Assembly (NCBI GenBank): GCA_045615505.1
Contig: JAZLEZ010000043.1
Span: forward strand, 1 to 18,086
Length of the DNA: 18,086 bases
Source of the DNA: JAZLEZ01 sp045615505
Lineage (GTDB): Bacteria > Spirochaetota > Spirochaetia > Sphaerochaetales > Sphaerochaetaceae
Direction of reading: 5' to 3'
A program made the position numbers and the translations under genes. How positions within the stretch are numbered: the stretch's first letter is position 1; the number at the start of each line of letters is the position of its first letter. A model generated the notes under the pieces. That model was not told the origin of the DNA. It worked only from the letters and a program-made list of their open reading frames with translations, and made no database searches. Positions 1 through 6,892 of this stretch are shown piece after piece.

Positions 1-36
1 CAATTTAAAATAAAATGTTTCACATGGAGATGATAA

Positions 37-996
37 ATGGATAGTATTGTTTCGTTACTTGAAGAAAAATCCCAAATTGTAAAAAAGCTCGAAACAATAA
101 TCTATGGTTCAATAGAGATAAGAGAAAACAAAAGCAACAAATACATATATGTTCATCATAGAGAAGACGGAATTCTTCTTTCAAAGTATGCCGGTGAGTT
201 TTCAAATGAGTTGTATAACTTAATCATAGAAAATAATGCAATTGCTCAAGATCTGAAAAGAAAACTCAAAGAAATAAACAAGCAATTATCTTCTATGAAT
301 TACATTGAGTCTGAACTATCCCCTGAAATTGAGTTGAATATAGTCTTTGCAAAGAGAAATCTTGTAGATTCAATTTACAAACAATCAGTACTTGAAGGTG
401 TTGCAACAACATATTCAAACACAGAAACACTGATTAATGAGGGAAAAGTTTCAAATATGAGTACTGATGATATTTCCAAAGTAATCAACTTAAAACATGC
501 ATGGGAATTCATTTATAACAAAGGTGTACTTCAATATCCCTCATCATATACAATTTTATGTCAGATAAATTCATTGGTTGAAGACGGTTTTTCTGCCATT
601 GCAGGAAAGCTCAGAACAGTATCTGTTACAATCGGTGGTTGTTCTTACATCCCCCCATTTCCAATTGAAAGTGTTGTGAAAGAAGAATTGAACCAGATAC
701 TGCAAACAGAAGATGATGTTGAAAGATCAATCAAAGCTCTTTTGTATGTTATGAAAAAACAGTTGTTCCTTGATGGAAACAAAAGAACGGCGGTTTTATT
801 TGCCAACCATATTCTCATTTCTAAAGCTAAAGGGTTAATTGTGATTCCTGCCGAAAAAGTCGATGAATTTAAGAAACTTTTGATAAATTACTATGAAGGA
901 AAGGATGAGCTGAGGATTAAAGAATTTCTCTTAAGAGAAGCATACATACCTCTTATGAAAAACCCCCTTTTGAAGACTGCAACTCAAAATCCATAA
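37..996 (+). CDS. Fic-domain protein with Gln in place of the catalytic His
   Basis: 319 aa, preceded by a GGAGATG ribosome-binding site. The Fic core is recognisable: the flap-like segment (residues 193-208, R-T-V-S-V-T-I-G-G ending in P-P) precedes the active-site loop at 242-253, read as QLFLDGNKRTAV. This aligns with the family motif HxFx(D/E)GNxRxxR, so D246, N248 and R250 are kept, but the invariant histidine is Gln (codon CAG) and the final Arg is Val. S-V-L-E-G at 117-121, followed by a Thr-rich stretch, resembles the N-terminal inhibitory helix, though Ser sits one residue closer to Glu than usual. Active Fic proteins move AMP or another phosphate-containing group onto Ser, Thr or Tyr of a target. 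Loss of His normally abolishes this, so the protein may be inactive, regulatory or use altered chemistry. Residues 20-90 form a separate Tyr- and Lys-rich segment, vaguely like small DUF6788-type domains (weak). Sampled lines are about 27-32% GC, lower than most neighbours, which hints at acquisition. Fold confident; function not. Confidence 0.82.
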   Translation: MDSIVSLLEEKSQIVKKLETIIYGSIEIRENKSNKYIYVHHREDGILLSKYAGEFSNELYNLIIENNAIAQDLKRKLKEINKQLSSMNYIESELSPEIELNIVFAKRNLVDSIYKQSVLEGVATTYSNTETLINEGKVSNMSTDDISKVINLKHAWEFIYNKGVLQYPSSYTILCQINSLVEDGFSAIAGKLRTVSVTIGGCSYIPPFPIESVVKEELNQILQTEDDVERSIKALLYVMKKQLFLDGNKRTAVLFANHILISKAKGLIVIPAEKVDEFKKLLINYYEGKDELRIKEFLLREAYIPLMKNPLLKTATQNP

Positions 997-1130
997 ATGA
1001 ATCCACCTTATTCCATCCCCTTTATTTGGTCGTGTTTAGATTTGCGGAGAAAATGTTCTGATAGAACACATATTATATGGATAATAAGTCATTCAGCGGC
1101 ACTTGAAAAAGCTGGTTACTTAATCCCAAA

Positions 1131-1162
1131 GTGAAACCGCAGCCTTTCGACTGCGGTTTCAC
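1131..1162 (-). terminator. Hairpin terminator of the sugar ABC ATPase gene
   Basis: A perfect 12-bp inverted repeat, stem GTGAAACCGCAG at 1131-1142 and its complement at 1151-1162 with an 8-base loop, lies 11 bases past the minus-strand stop codon at 1174. On the minus strand only a short T-stretch (TTTGGG) follows, so it may act as a weak intrinsic terminator or a 3'-end stabiliser. The rest of the 177-base gap 997-1173 contains no convincing gene. Confidence 0.65.
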
Positions 1163-1173
1163 ATTAAGTCATA

Positions 1174-2256
1174 CTATTTGATTGTAATCTCGGTTTTAGG
1201 GTCAAAGAACTTGGCCTTTGTCATATCTGGAACAAGGTTAATCTTCTCTCCTACTTTAACAACAGCAGATGCTTTGATTACACCTGTAAGCTGAGCATCT
1301 TTAAGCTGTACGAAGACATGGGTTTCAGATCCGAGAGGTTCTACAACTGTAAGATCTCCGGATATTGAAACATCTGCTTTTGGAGTCTTTGAATAAGAAA
1401 GATCTTCCGGACGGATACCGAATACAACTTTCTTGCCTTCGTACTTTTTAAGAGACTCCTTCTGTTTGTCTGTAAGAGCAAGCTTGAACTTGCCGTCAGA
1501 GATAAAACCTTTCTCTACTTTGACATCCACAAAGTTCATAGGTGGAGAACCGATGAATCCTGCAACAAACTTGTTTACAGGCTCGTTATAGAGCTCCATA
1601 GGACCGCCGATTTGCTGGATTACACCCAGTTTCATTACGACAATCTTGTCTGCCATAGTAAGAGCTTCAACTTGGTCATGGGTTACATAAATCATAGTAG
1701 CCTGAAGCTGAGTATGCAGCCTTGATATTTCGGCCCTCATCTGAACACGGAGCTTGGCATCAAGGTTTGAAAGAGGCTCATCAAAAAGGAATACCTTAGG
1801 TTCACGGACGATGGCTCTTCCGACTGCAACTCTCTGTCGTTGACCACCTGATAGAGCTTTGGGCTTTCTGTCCAGAAGTTCCTCGATACCGAGAATCTTT
1901 GCAGCATTCTTGACCCGTTTATCAATCTCTTCCTTTGAGAATTTACGGATTTTAAGACCGAAAGCCATATTGTCGTAAACGGTCATATGCGGGTACAGAG
2001 CATAGTTTTGGAATACCATTGCTATATCTCTGTCTTTTGGCGGAACATCGTTGACCAGTTTGTCATCAATGTACAATTCACCGCTGGTAATGTCTTCAAG
2101 ACCAGCGACCATTCTGAGGGTTGTAGATTTTCCACAGCCGGAAGGACCTACAAGAACTACGAATTCCTTGTCCTTAATCTCAATGTTGCAGTCCTTTACA
2201 GCCTGAACATCACCCTCATAGGTTTTGCAGATGTGTTTTAATGTTACTTCTGCCAT
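1174..2256 (-). CDS. Sugar ABC transporter ATP-binding protein, MsmK/UgpC/MalK type
   Basis: 360 aa, the usual length for the MalK/UgpC/MsmK group. The motifs are all intact: Walker A GPSGCGKST (37-45), Q-loop Gln83, signature LSGGQ (135-139), Walker B VFLFDE (155-160) and switch His193. A C-terminal TOBE/OB-type regulatory region of about 120 residues follows, as in carbohydrate importers (CUT1). The protein energises uptake of sugars or glycerol phosphate from the cytoplasmic face, working with two permeases and a binding protein. None of these partners is encoded beside it. Such orphan ATPases (MsmK in streptococci) are known to serve several transporters, which I infer here. The start is supported by GGAGGT seven bases upstream. 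The gene has its own promoter and a 3' hairpin, so it is probably monocistronic. Which symbol (msmK or ugpC) fits cannot be decided from sequence alone. Confidence 0.93.
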   Translation of the reverse strand: MAEVTLKHICKTYEGDVQAVKDCNIEIKDKEFVVLVGPSGCGKSTTLRMVAGLEDITSGELYIDDKLVNDVPPKDRDIAMVFQNYALYPHMTVYDNMAFGLKIRKFSKEEIDKRVKNAAKILGIEELLDRKPKALSGGQRQRVAVGRAIVREPKVFLFDEPLSNLDAKLRVQMRAEISRLHTQLQATMIYVTHDQVEALTMADKIVVMKLGVIQQIGGPMELYNEPVNKFVAGFIGSPPMNFVDVKVEKGFISDGKFKLALTDKQKESLKKYEGKKVVFGIRPEDLSYSKTPKADVSISGDLTVVEPLGSETHVFVQLKDAQLTGVIKASAVVKVGEKINLVPDMTKAKFFDPKTEITIK

Positions 2257-2307
2257 CTATGACACCTCCGGTGCGTACCGAACATCGGCACTGAAACACC
2301 AGTTACG

Positions 2308-2336
2308 ATGATAACATCCGCAACGCACGATGACAA
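2308..2336 (-). promoter_or_regulatory. Promoter of the sugar ABC ATPase gene
   Basis: On the minus strand there is TTGTCA (2336-2331), a 17-base spacer and TATCAT (2313-2308), close to the sigma-70-type consensus. The predicted start is near 2301, giving a leader of about 45 bases that ends in the GGAGGT ribosome-binding site. It lies back-to-back with the plus-strand promoter at 2356-2384; only 19 bases separate the two -35 boxes. Confidence 0.6.
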
Positions 2337-2355
2337 CAACAATTAAAAAGGGAAT

Positions 2356-2384
2356 TTGATATTTTATTCCTAAGTCGGTATAAT
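2356..2384 (+). promoter_or_regulatory. Promoter of the HTH/Fic-like and deacylase unit, with overlapping dyads
   Basis: TTGATA (2356-2361), a 17-base spacer and TATAAT (2379-2384): a perfect -10 and five of six -35 bases. Two small inverted repeats straddle it: GGAAT at 2351-2355 with ATTCC at 2366-2370 around the -35, and GTATA at 2378-2382 with TATAC at 2389-2393 around the -10. The AGGAGG ribosome-binding site at 2396-2401 partly overlaps the palindrome AGGATATCCT (2399-2408). Confidence 0.7.
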
Positions 2385-2408
2385 CATCTATACACAGGAG
2401 GATATCCT

Positions 2409-3221
2409 ATGGAATTTATGTCAGTTAAAGAAGCTTCCCGCAAATGGGGAATCAGCGAAAGAAGAGTCCGTGCATTGTGTGAAAGCGGAAGAATCGAAGG
2501 TGTTTCAAGATGCGGAGATTGGGTGTGGGGTATTCCGGAAAACACTCAGAGACCTGCAGACGGAAGAACACTCCGTTACATAAAAAACAGGAACCTGAAA
2601 ACAGGAGCTCAGGATTACTCGGCTGTAGATAAAATAAGAAAGAGCTCAAGAAATGCCATCCTGACGGATTATCAGAAAGCATCTGTTATTCAGGAGTCAT
2701 TTGCATACGCAGAATACGAACTGACAAAAGAACAGATACTGGGAGTCTTCAGACTGAAGAATCAGGAGTTGCCTCTGGAAACTCAGGTTGCAATACTGAA
2801 TATGAGGAGTGCACTTTCTACGCTTCCCATTGACATTTCGGAAAAATCCGTCTGCGGAATAAACAAAAGAATAATGATGGCATTTGATGAAAAAAACGGC
2901 GGAAAGTACAGAGACGAATCAGCGTCTCAGGAAGCTCAGGCAATCTTCTCTCAGTATCAGGGAACATGGTCAATCCTCCACCCCGTAGCAAGAGGAGCAT
3001 TTCTTTTTGCTGAAATAATCAGAGTTGCTCCATTTGAAAAGTATAATGTCCAGACAGCATTTGTATTGCTTGCAAGCGAACTGGCAAAAGCCAAACTTCC
3101 GCCTGCAATATTCGGAATCGAGCATATATCGGAACTGAAGGCGGCTCTTGCCTCTGCAAAAATGAGAGGCAATACTCAGGCTTTGGTTTCAATGATTTTA
3201 CAGGCATCGGGAACAAAATGA
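2409..3221 (+). CDS. HTH DNA-binding protein with a degenerate Fic-like domain
   Basis: 270 aa; AGGAGG seven bases before the ATG fixes the start. Residues 4-45 (M-S-V-K-E-A-S, W-G-I-S-E-R-R-V-R, C-E-S-G-R-I-E-G) are a helix-turn-helix of the MerR/excisionase-like kind often found at the front of Fic-type proteins. The C-terminal half looks like an eroded Fic domain: a flap-like G-K-Y-R (165-168), H-P-V-A-R-G-A at 191-197, then APFEKYNVQTAF at 207-218 where an active enzyme has HPFxxGNGRTxR. Pro, Phe, Asn and Thr survive, while His, Gly and Arg are replaced by Ala, Tyr and Gln. Catalysis is therefore unlikely; a ligand- or protein-sensing transcription factor is my inference. The stop overlaps the next start (ATGA), so it is translationally coupled to the deacylase. 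Dyads in its own promoter suggest autoregulation. The Fic relationship is read from pattern only. Confidence 0.75.
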   Translation: MEFMSVKEASRKWGISERRVRALCESGRIEGVSRCGDWVWGIPENTQRPADGRTLRYIKNRNLKTGAQDYSAVDKIRKSSRNAILTDYQKASVIQESFAYAEYELTKEQILGVFRLKNQELPLETQVAILNMRSALSTLPIDISEKSVCGINKRIMMAFDEKNGGKYRDESASQEAQAIFSQYQGTWSILHPVARGAFLFAEIIRVAPFEKYNVQTAFVLLASELAKAKLPPAIFGIEHISELKAALASAKMRGNTQALVSMILQASGTK

Positions 3222-4783
3222 TTGTACTTAAAAACGGAACTCTTATAGACGGAAGCGGCCTCTCTCGGAGGTCAGCCGATATATTGATTGACGGCGAAAA
3301 AATTGCAAAGATTTTCCCTGCAGGAAGTGTGAAGGCAGATAACGGAATCGATATTTCAGGAAAAATCGTATGTCCGGGGTTTATGGATATACATGCTCAC
3401 AGCGAGTTGGAAGTATTGCGTGCTCCTGCAATGTCTCATAAAGTATCTCAGGGAATAACATTTGATTTGTCGGGCAACTGCGGTGTAGGTGTTTTCCCCA
3501 GAAGAATTGACGATGAACCGGCTTTTGCGGATATTCTGGGACATTGGAATTGCTGGAACTGGACAGATTTCAATTCTTATTCAGACAAAGTAAAATGCGG
3601 AATAAATATGGGATTTCTGCAAAATCATGCAATGCTCAGAAAAGCTGCAATCAAAGGAAATCCTAACAGAGAAGCCTCAAAAGAAGAAGTTGCAACAATG
3701 TGCAGACTTCTGGATGAGGCTTTGAGTCAGGGCTGTTTCGGGCTCTCATCCGGAATATACTATGCTCCGAATATATTTGCATCCGGATATGAATACATCG
3801 AGCTACTGAAAATCGTAAAAAAGCATGATGCAGTTTTTACTGTTCATCACAGGTGCGAAGGCTCAGAAATCATATCATCCGTTGAAGAAGTATTGTCATA
3901 TATGCGTGAAACAGGTGTGCGTTTGGAAATATCCCATCTTAAAGCCATCGGAAGAGCAAATGCCTCAAAAGTCGATGAAGTACTGAAGATGCTTCACAGG
4001 GAAAAGGAAAACGGTTTTGATGTAGCATTCGACCAGTACCCTTATGCGTACGGAAGTACAAGCCTGTTTTCCCTTCTTCCTCCGAGACTTTTAAGACTGG
4101 AACAGCAGGATCTTCTCAAGGAACTGAAAGAGACAGTTAAAGATGAAGGTAAAAAAGCAGCCCTGATAAAGGAAATAGAAAACCCTGAAGGATGGGACAG
4201 CATCATTCAGCTCTGCGGATTTGATAACATTGTTGCAGTAATTCTTGAAAGTTCTCCTGAATTCAACGGAATGACCATTACAGAATGTGCAGAAAAGCTC
4301 AAAACAGATCCTTATACTGCACTTTTCACACTTCTTTCCGAAGAAACAAAATGCGCACTGATGATTGACTACTATGAAAGCGAAGAAACCGTAAAGAAAA
4401 TCATGACAGATTCTCTTATGAGTTTCGGAACAGATGCCCTCTATGCAGGAGGAGGTGCCCATCCCAGAAGCGGAAACGCGGCAATAAGACTTATCAGCGA
4501 GTATGCTTTGAAACAGAATACTATGTCACTTGAAGAAACAATCCACAGAATGACATTCAAAAATGCAGAGAAATTGAAAATCAGAGATAGAGGACTGGTC
4601 AAAGAGGGAATGTATGCGGATTTGGTTGTATTTGATTCTGAAACTCTGAAAGACAATTCAAATCCGCTTGACCCTTTCAAACGGTGTGACGGACTTGATT
4701 ATGTATTCATAAACGGTGTTCAGGCAATAAAAAACGGAGCTCTTACAGGCTCCGTATCTGGTAAAGTCATTAAACAAGCTTGA
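3218..4783 (+). CDS. N-acyl-D-amino-acid deacylase family amidohydrolase
   Basis: 521 aa, typical length for D-aminoacylases. Family features appear in order: the N-terminal beta-sandwich opening (K-N-G-T-L-I-D-G-S-G), the metal motif D-I-H-A-H-S-E with His59 and His61, the family-specific S-G-N-C-G with metal-ligand Cys88, V-H-H-R-C-E with His210, E-I-S-H-L-K-A with His240, and F-G-T-D-A with Asp406 followed by G-G-A-H-P-R. All expected zinc and catalytic positions are present, so it should be an active cytoplasmic hydrolase releasing a D-amino acid from an N-acyl or related substrate. There is no signal peptide. The actual substrate (N-acyl-D-amino acid, D-Glu derivative or a peptidoglycan-derived compound) cannot be told. 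It starts inside the stop of the HTH gene (ATGA), implying control by that regulator. Its last 14 bases overlap rsfS on the other strand, and its 3' coding region holds the rsfS terminator. Confidence 0.9.
   Translation: MIVLKNGTLIDGSGLSRRSADILIDGEKIAKIFPAGSVKADNGIDISGKIVCPGFMDIHAHSELEVLRAPAMSHKVSQGITFDLSGNCGVGVFPRRIDDEPAFADILGHWNCWNWTDFNSYSDKVKCGINMGFLQNHAMLRKAAIKGNPNREASKEEVATMCRLLDEALSQGCFGLSSGIYYAPNIFASGYEYIELLKIVKKHDAVFTVHHRCEGSEIISSVEEVLSYMRETGVRLEISHLKAIGRANASKVDEVLKMLHREKENGFDVAFDQYPYAYGSTSLFSLLPPRLLRLEQQDLLKELKETVKDEGKKAALIKEIENPEGWDSIIQLCGFDNIVAVILESSPEFNGMTITECAEKLKTDPYTALFTLLSEETKCALMIDYYESEETVKKIMTDSLMSFGTDALYAGGGAHPRSGNAAIRLISEYALKQNTMSLEETIHRMTFKNAEKLKIRDRGLVKEGMYADLVVFDSETLKDNSNPLDPFKRCDGLDYVFINGVQAIKNGALTGSVSGKVIKQA
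4727..4755 (-). terminator. Intrinsic terminator of the rplU-rsfS operon, inside the opposing gene
   Basis: On the minus strand, stem ACGGAGC (4755-4749), an 8-base loop, GCTCCGT (4740-4734) and then TTTTTATT (4733-4727) form a textbook rho-independent terminator starting 14 bases past the rsfS stop. It lies wholly within the 3' coding region of the convergent deacylase gene. Confidence 0.75.
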
Positions 4784-5114
4784 CGAATCGGTTGTACAGT
4801 TTTTCAAGAGTGTAGAAATCTCTCATTTCCTGACTCATAAGGTGGATTACAATATCACCGCAGTCAATAAGTTCCCATCCGTCGTCACCTACAGCCTTAT
4901 GCCTGTTGTTTACGCTGAGATTCAGGGAATCCAGAACAGCCCACAATTCTCTTGCAAGTCCTCTGAGATGGCCCAAACTGGAGACTGTTGAAATAATGAA
5001 ACAGTCCGTCCACGAACAGTCTTCCGATACATCGATTACAACGGTTTCAAGTCCCTTATGTTCTTCGATGAATTCTTTTACAGCCTGAGCCTTTTTTACA
5101 ATTTCTTCTTTCAT
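4770..5114 (-). CDS. rsfS: Ribosomal silencing factor RsfS
   Basis: 114 aa, normal RsfS/Iojap (DUF143) length. Diagnostic segments are V-V-I-D-V-S (26-31), W-T-D-C-F-I-I-S-T (35-43), G-W-E-L-I-D-C-G-D-I-V-I-H (residues 79-91) and the R-D-F-Y-T-L-E-K-L-Y tail. RsfS binds ribosomal protein uL14 on the 50S subunit and blocks joining with 30S, lowering translation in starvation. It is the last gene of the rplU-rpmA-obg-nadD-yqeK cluster, an arrangement shared with many bacteria. The start has an AAGGAA ribosome-binding site seven bases upstream; 23 bases separate it from the lipoprotein gene. Its 3' end overlaps the deacylase tail-to-tail. Confidence 0.95.
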   Translation of the reverse strand: MKEEIVKKAQAVKEFIEEHKGLETVVIDVSEDCSWTDCFIISTVSSLGHLRGLARELWAVLDSLNLSVNNRHKAVGDDGWELIDCGDIVIHLMSQEMRDFYTLEKLYNRFVKLV

Positions 5115-5137
5115 ATCAATTTCCTTTGAGAAACTCC

Positions 5138-5698
5138 TTAATCAATTATCTGTTCTATCCAAGACAGAAAATACTGTTGTGAAAACGGAAGATTGCCGTT
5201 TTCAAAAACAACTGATGCATCCATAACGGAAACGGATACATTCTTTCCTTTCAATGCTTTAACAAGAACGCTTACATCGCAGGAACACAATCTGTTGATA
5301 TTGTTCAGCAGAGGTTGGCGGGAGAAGTCGGAACTCCTGTCTGCAATAACCTTAAGTCTGGATTCTGCATCCGAATCTTTATCTGAGGACATGGCATTCA
5401 GGATATCTTTTAGAGCCTGAAAAGTCTGAACATTACCAAGCATAAAACCGGATTCTTCAAATCCTGCAAAGTTTCTTATGACTTCGGGAACTGAATCAAT
5501 ACCCTTTTCCGTTCCCCATTCAACAATCATTTCCAGCGGAAGATTTACATAGTAAAGAGTATTTTTTGAGTTGCTGTATATGAGAGCAAAAGCACTGTCA
5601 GTAAAATATCCGTAGTAGCAGATATACTCATTTCCTTTGCAGGAAACTGTACTGAAGAGGATAAAAGCAATAAGAAGAAAGATTATGACCTTTTTCAA
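5138..5698 (-). CDS. Small predicted lipoprotein, possibly a reduced LytR-CpsA-Psr relative
   Basis: 186 aa from a TTG start whose TG is shared with the TGA stop of yqeK; AGGA lies six bases upstream. The N terminus is a lipoprotein signal: M-K-K, a hydrophobic run to about residue 17, then F-S-T-V-S-C with the lipidated Cys at 20. The lipobox is relaxed, as is usual in spirochaetes, so the protein is probably anchored to a membrane outside the cytoplasm. I do not recognise the mature part with confidence. One stretch (F-A-L-I-Y-S-N-S-K-N-T-L-Y-Y-V-N-L-P at about 37-54) resembles the opening strands of LytR-CpsA-Psr phosphotransferases, and firmicutes often keep an LCP gene between yqeK and rsfS. 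The protein is shorter than LCP enzymes (about 300 aa), and I cannot identify their arginine-rich phosphate-binding residues. Treat the LCP link as a hypothesis. Confidence 0.7.
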   Translation of the reverse strand: MKKVIIFLLIAFILFSTVSCKGNEYICYYGYFTDSAFALIYSNSKNTLYYVNLPLEMIVEWGTEKGIDSVPEVIRNFAGFEESGFMLGNVQTFQALKDILNAMSSDKDSDAESRLKVIADRSSDFSRQPLLNNINRLCSCDVSVLVKALKGKNVSVSVMDASVVFENGNLPFSQQYFLSWIEQIID

Positions 5699-6303
5699 TT
5701 TTTTTCCTCAAGCCAAGCCTTCATATCCATACTTTTGGAACAGGAAATATGATTTCCCTTTTCTTTCCAATGTTTCATCATATCACATAATATCATGTAA
5801 GCACATTCTTTAAGTGTAGAGGCACAAAGATATTCCTTTCTTTTTTCATCAGTAAGATAAGTTCTTGAAGGTTCAAGGTAGTCTGCACAAAAGAGTGCAA
5901 GCGAGATGTCCTGCATATTGCGGTTCCCTGTGGTATGTTCGCAGATTGCATTCTCCCATGAATCGGGGTAATTCCCGCCCAGTGCCCTCCCTATTGAGGA
6001 AGATACTTTTCCATGGGCAAGAACAGGAAATTTCTGCTCATCCTCATCCAGAAGGATTCCGTTTTCAGAGCAATAGTCAATTATCTCAGCATCGGATAAT
6101 TCACGGGCAACATCATGCATAAGACCGCAGAAAACCGGAGCTTCAAAATCCAGATATTTTCCATAATCCGGACAATTATAGTGTCTGAGAATTCCGGCTG
6201 TTGTCTGTGCTACACCTAAGCAGTGGTTGAATCTTTTTTCCGAGAGATGTGCTTTAAGATATTTCTTCAATTCATCAACTGTACAGATTATTTTTTCCGA
6301 CAT
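5695..6303 (-). CDS. yqeK: YqeK-type HD-domain phosphohydrolase (Ap4A hydrolase)
   Basis: 202 aa HD-superfamily protein of the YqeK type. The metal and catalytic set is complete: R-F-N-H (His27), G-L-M-H-D-V-A-R-E (His63, Asp64), L-A-H-G (His97), C-E-H-T-T-G-N (His123) and A-D-Y-L-E-P-S-R (Asp141). YqeK enzymes split Ap4A symmetrically into two ADP in the cytoplasm, removing a stress alarmone. Pairing with nadD is a classic arrangement, and some species fuse the two. Here they are separate genes overlapping by 29 bases. The end overlaps the TTG start of the lipoprotein gene. No frame damage seen. Confidence 0.93.
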   Translation of the reverse strand: MSEKIICTVDELKKYLKAHLSEKRFNHCLGVAQTTAGILRHYNCPDYGKYLDFEAPVFCGLMHDVARELSDAEIIDYCSENGILLDEDEQKFPVLAHGKVSSSIGRALGGNYPDSWENAICEHTTGNRNMQDISLALFCADYLEPSRTYLTDEKRKEYLCASTLKECAYMILCDMMKHWKEKGNHISCSKSMDMKAWLEEKN

Positions 6304-6892
6304 ATTCTCTTACCCTTTCGGAAAGATATCCCGAAAACCCATTCGGATTATTCCTTATTTCCGTTGAGTTTTCAACTGCAACGGAAGAAGTTTCCAGTTT
6401 TTGATATACAACACCGTCCGGAATTTCGGAAAAGATTTCCGGATTTTCACTTCTCGGGCAGATAAGAAATTCAACTTCATTGATAAGCCGATTGAATTGA
6501 TGCCAGTCTTTCAGCTTTCTTATATGGTCATCTCCTATTATCAGTCCCAATCGGCTCTGAATTCCGTATTCTTTCTTTATTTCCAGAACTGTATCGATAG
6601 TATAGGATATTCCGCCTCTTTTTATTTCCGTGTCAGAAACAATTATCCGGGCATCATCAGCCGGATACAAATCCTCGTAATCTTCTATCGCAAGTTCAAT
6701 CATTCTCAGCCTGTGATGAGATTCAACGACAGGTCTTGAATCCTGCTTGAAATTGCTCAATGCTGCAGGAATTACAATAAAGCATCTGTAATCCGATAGT
6801 GTCAGTGCATTATGAAGCAGAAACAGATGCCCGAGATGAACAGGATCAAAACTGCCTCCCAGTATTGCCGTTTTAATCTGATTCATATTCAT
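6275..6892 (-). CDS. nadD: Nicotinate-nucleotide adenylyltransferase NadD
   Basis: 205 aa, family-typical. It shows the nucleotidyltransferase signature GGSFDPVHLGH (12-22), I-S-Y-T-I-D-T-V (95-102), I-G-D-D-H (119-123) and the C-terminal S-T-E-I-R (176-180, the ISSTxIR motif). NadD adenylates nicotinate mononucleotide to deamido-NAD, an essential step of NAD synthesis. The ATG at 6892 overlaps the obg stop as ATGA. A second ATG two codons on (6886) is an alternative start. It lies in the ribosome and NAD operon between obg and yqeK and overlaps yqeK by 29 bases. Confidence 0.95.
   Translation of the reverse strand: MNMNQIKTAILGGSFDPVHLGHLFLLHNALTLSDYRCFIVIPAALSNFKQDSRPVVESHHRLRMIELAIEDYEDLYPADDARIIVSDTEIKRGGISYTIDTVLEIKKEYGIQSRLGLIIGDDHIRKLKDWHQFNRLINEVEFLICPRSENPEIFSEIPDGVVYQKLETSSVAVENSTEIRNNPNGFSGYLSERVREYVGKNNLYS

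Noticed and set aside
1054..1068. TGTTCT-GAT-AGAACA hairpin as fic terminator
   Set aside because: Only six pairs, no T-run after it, and it lies 58 bases past the stop; too weak to call.
4091..4680. Minus-strand open frames opposite the deacylase
   Set aside because: No ribosome-binding sites or family motifs; they mirror the well-supported deacylase gene.
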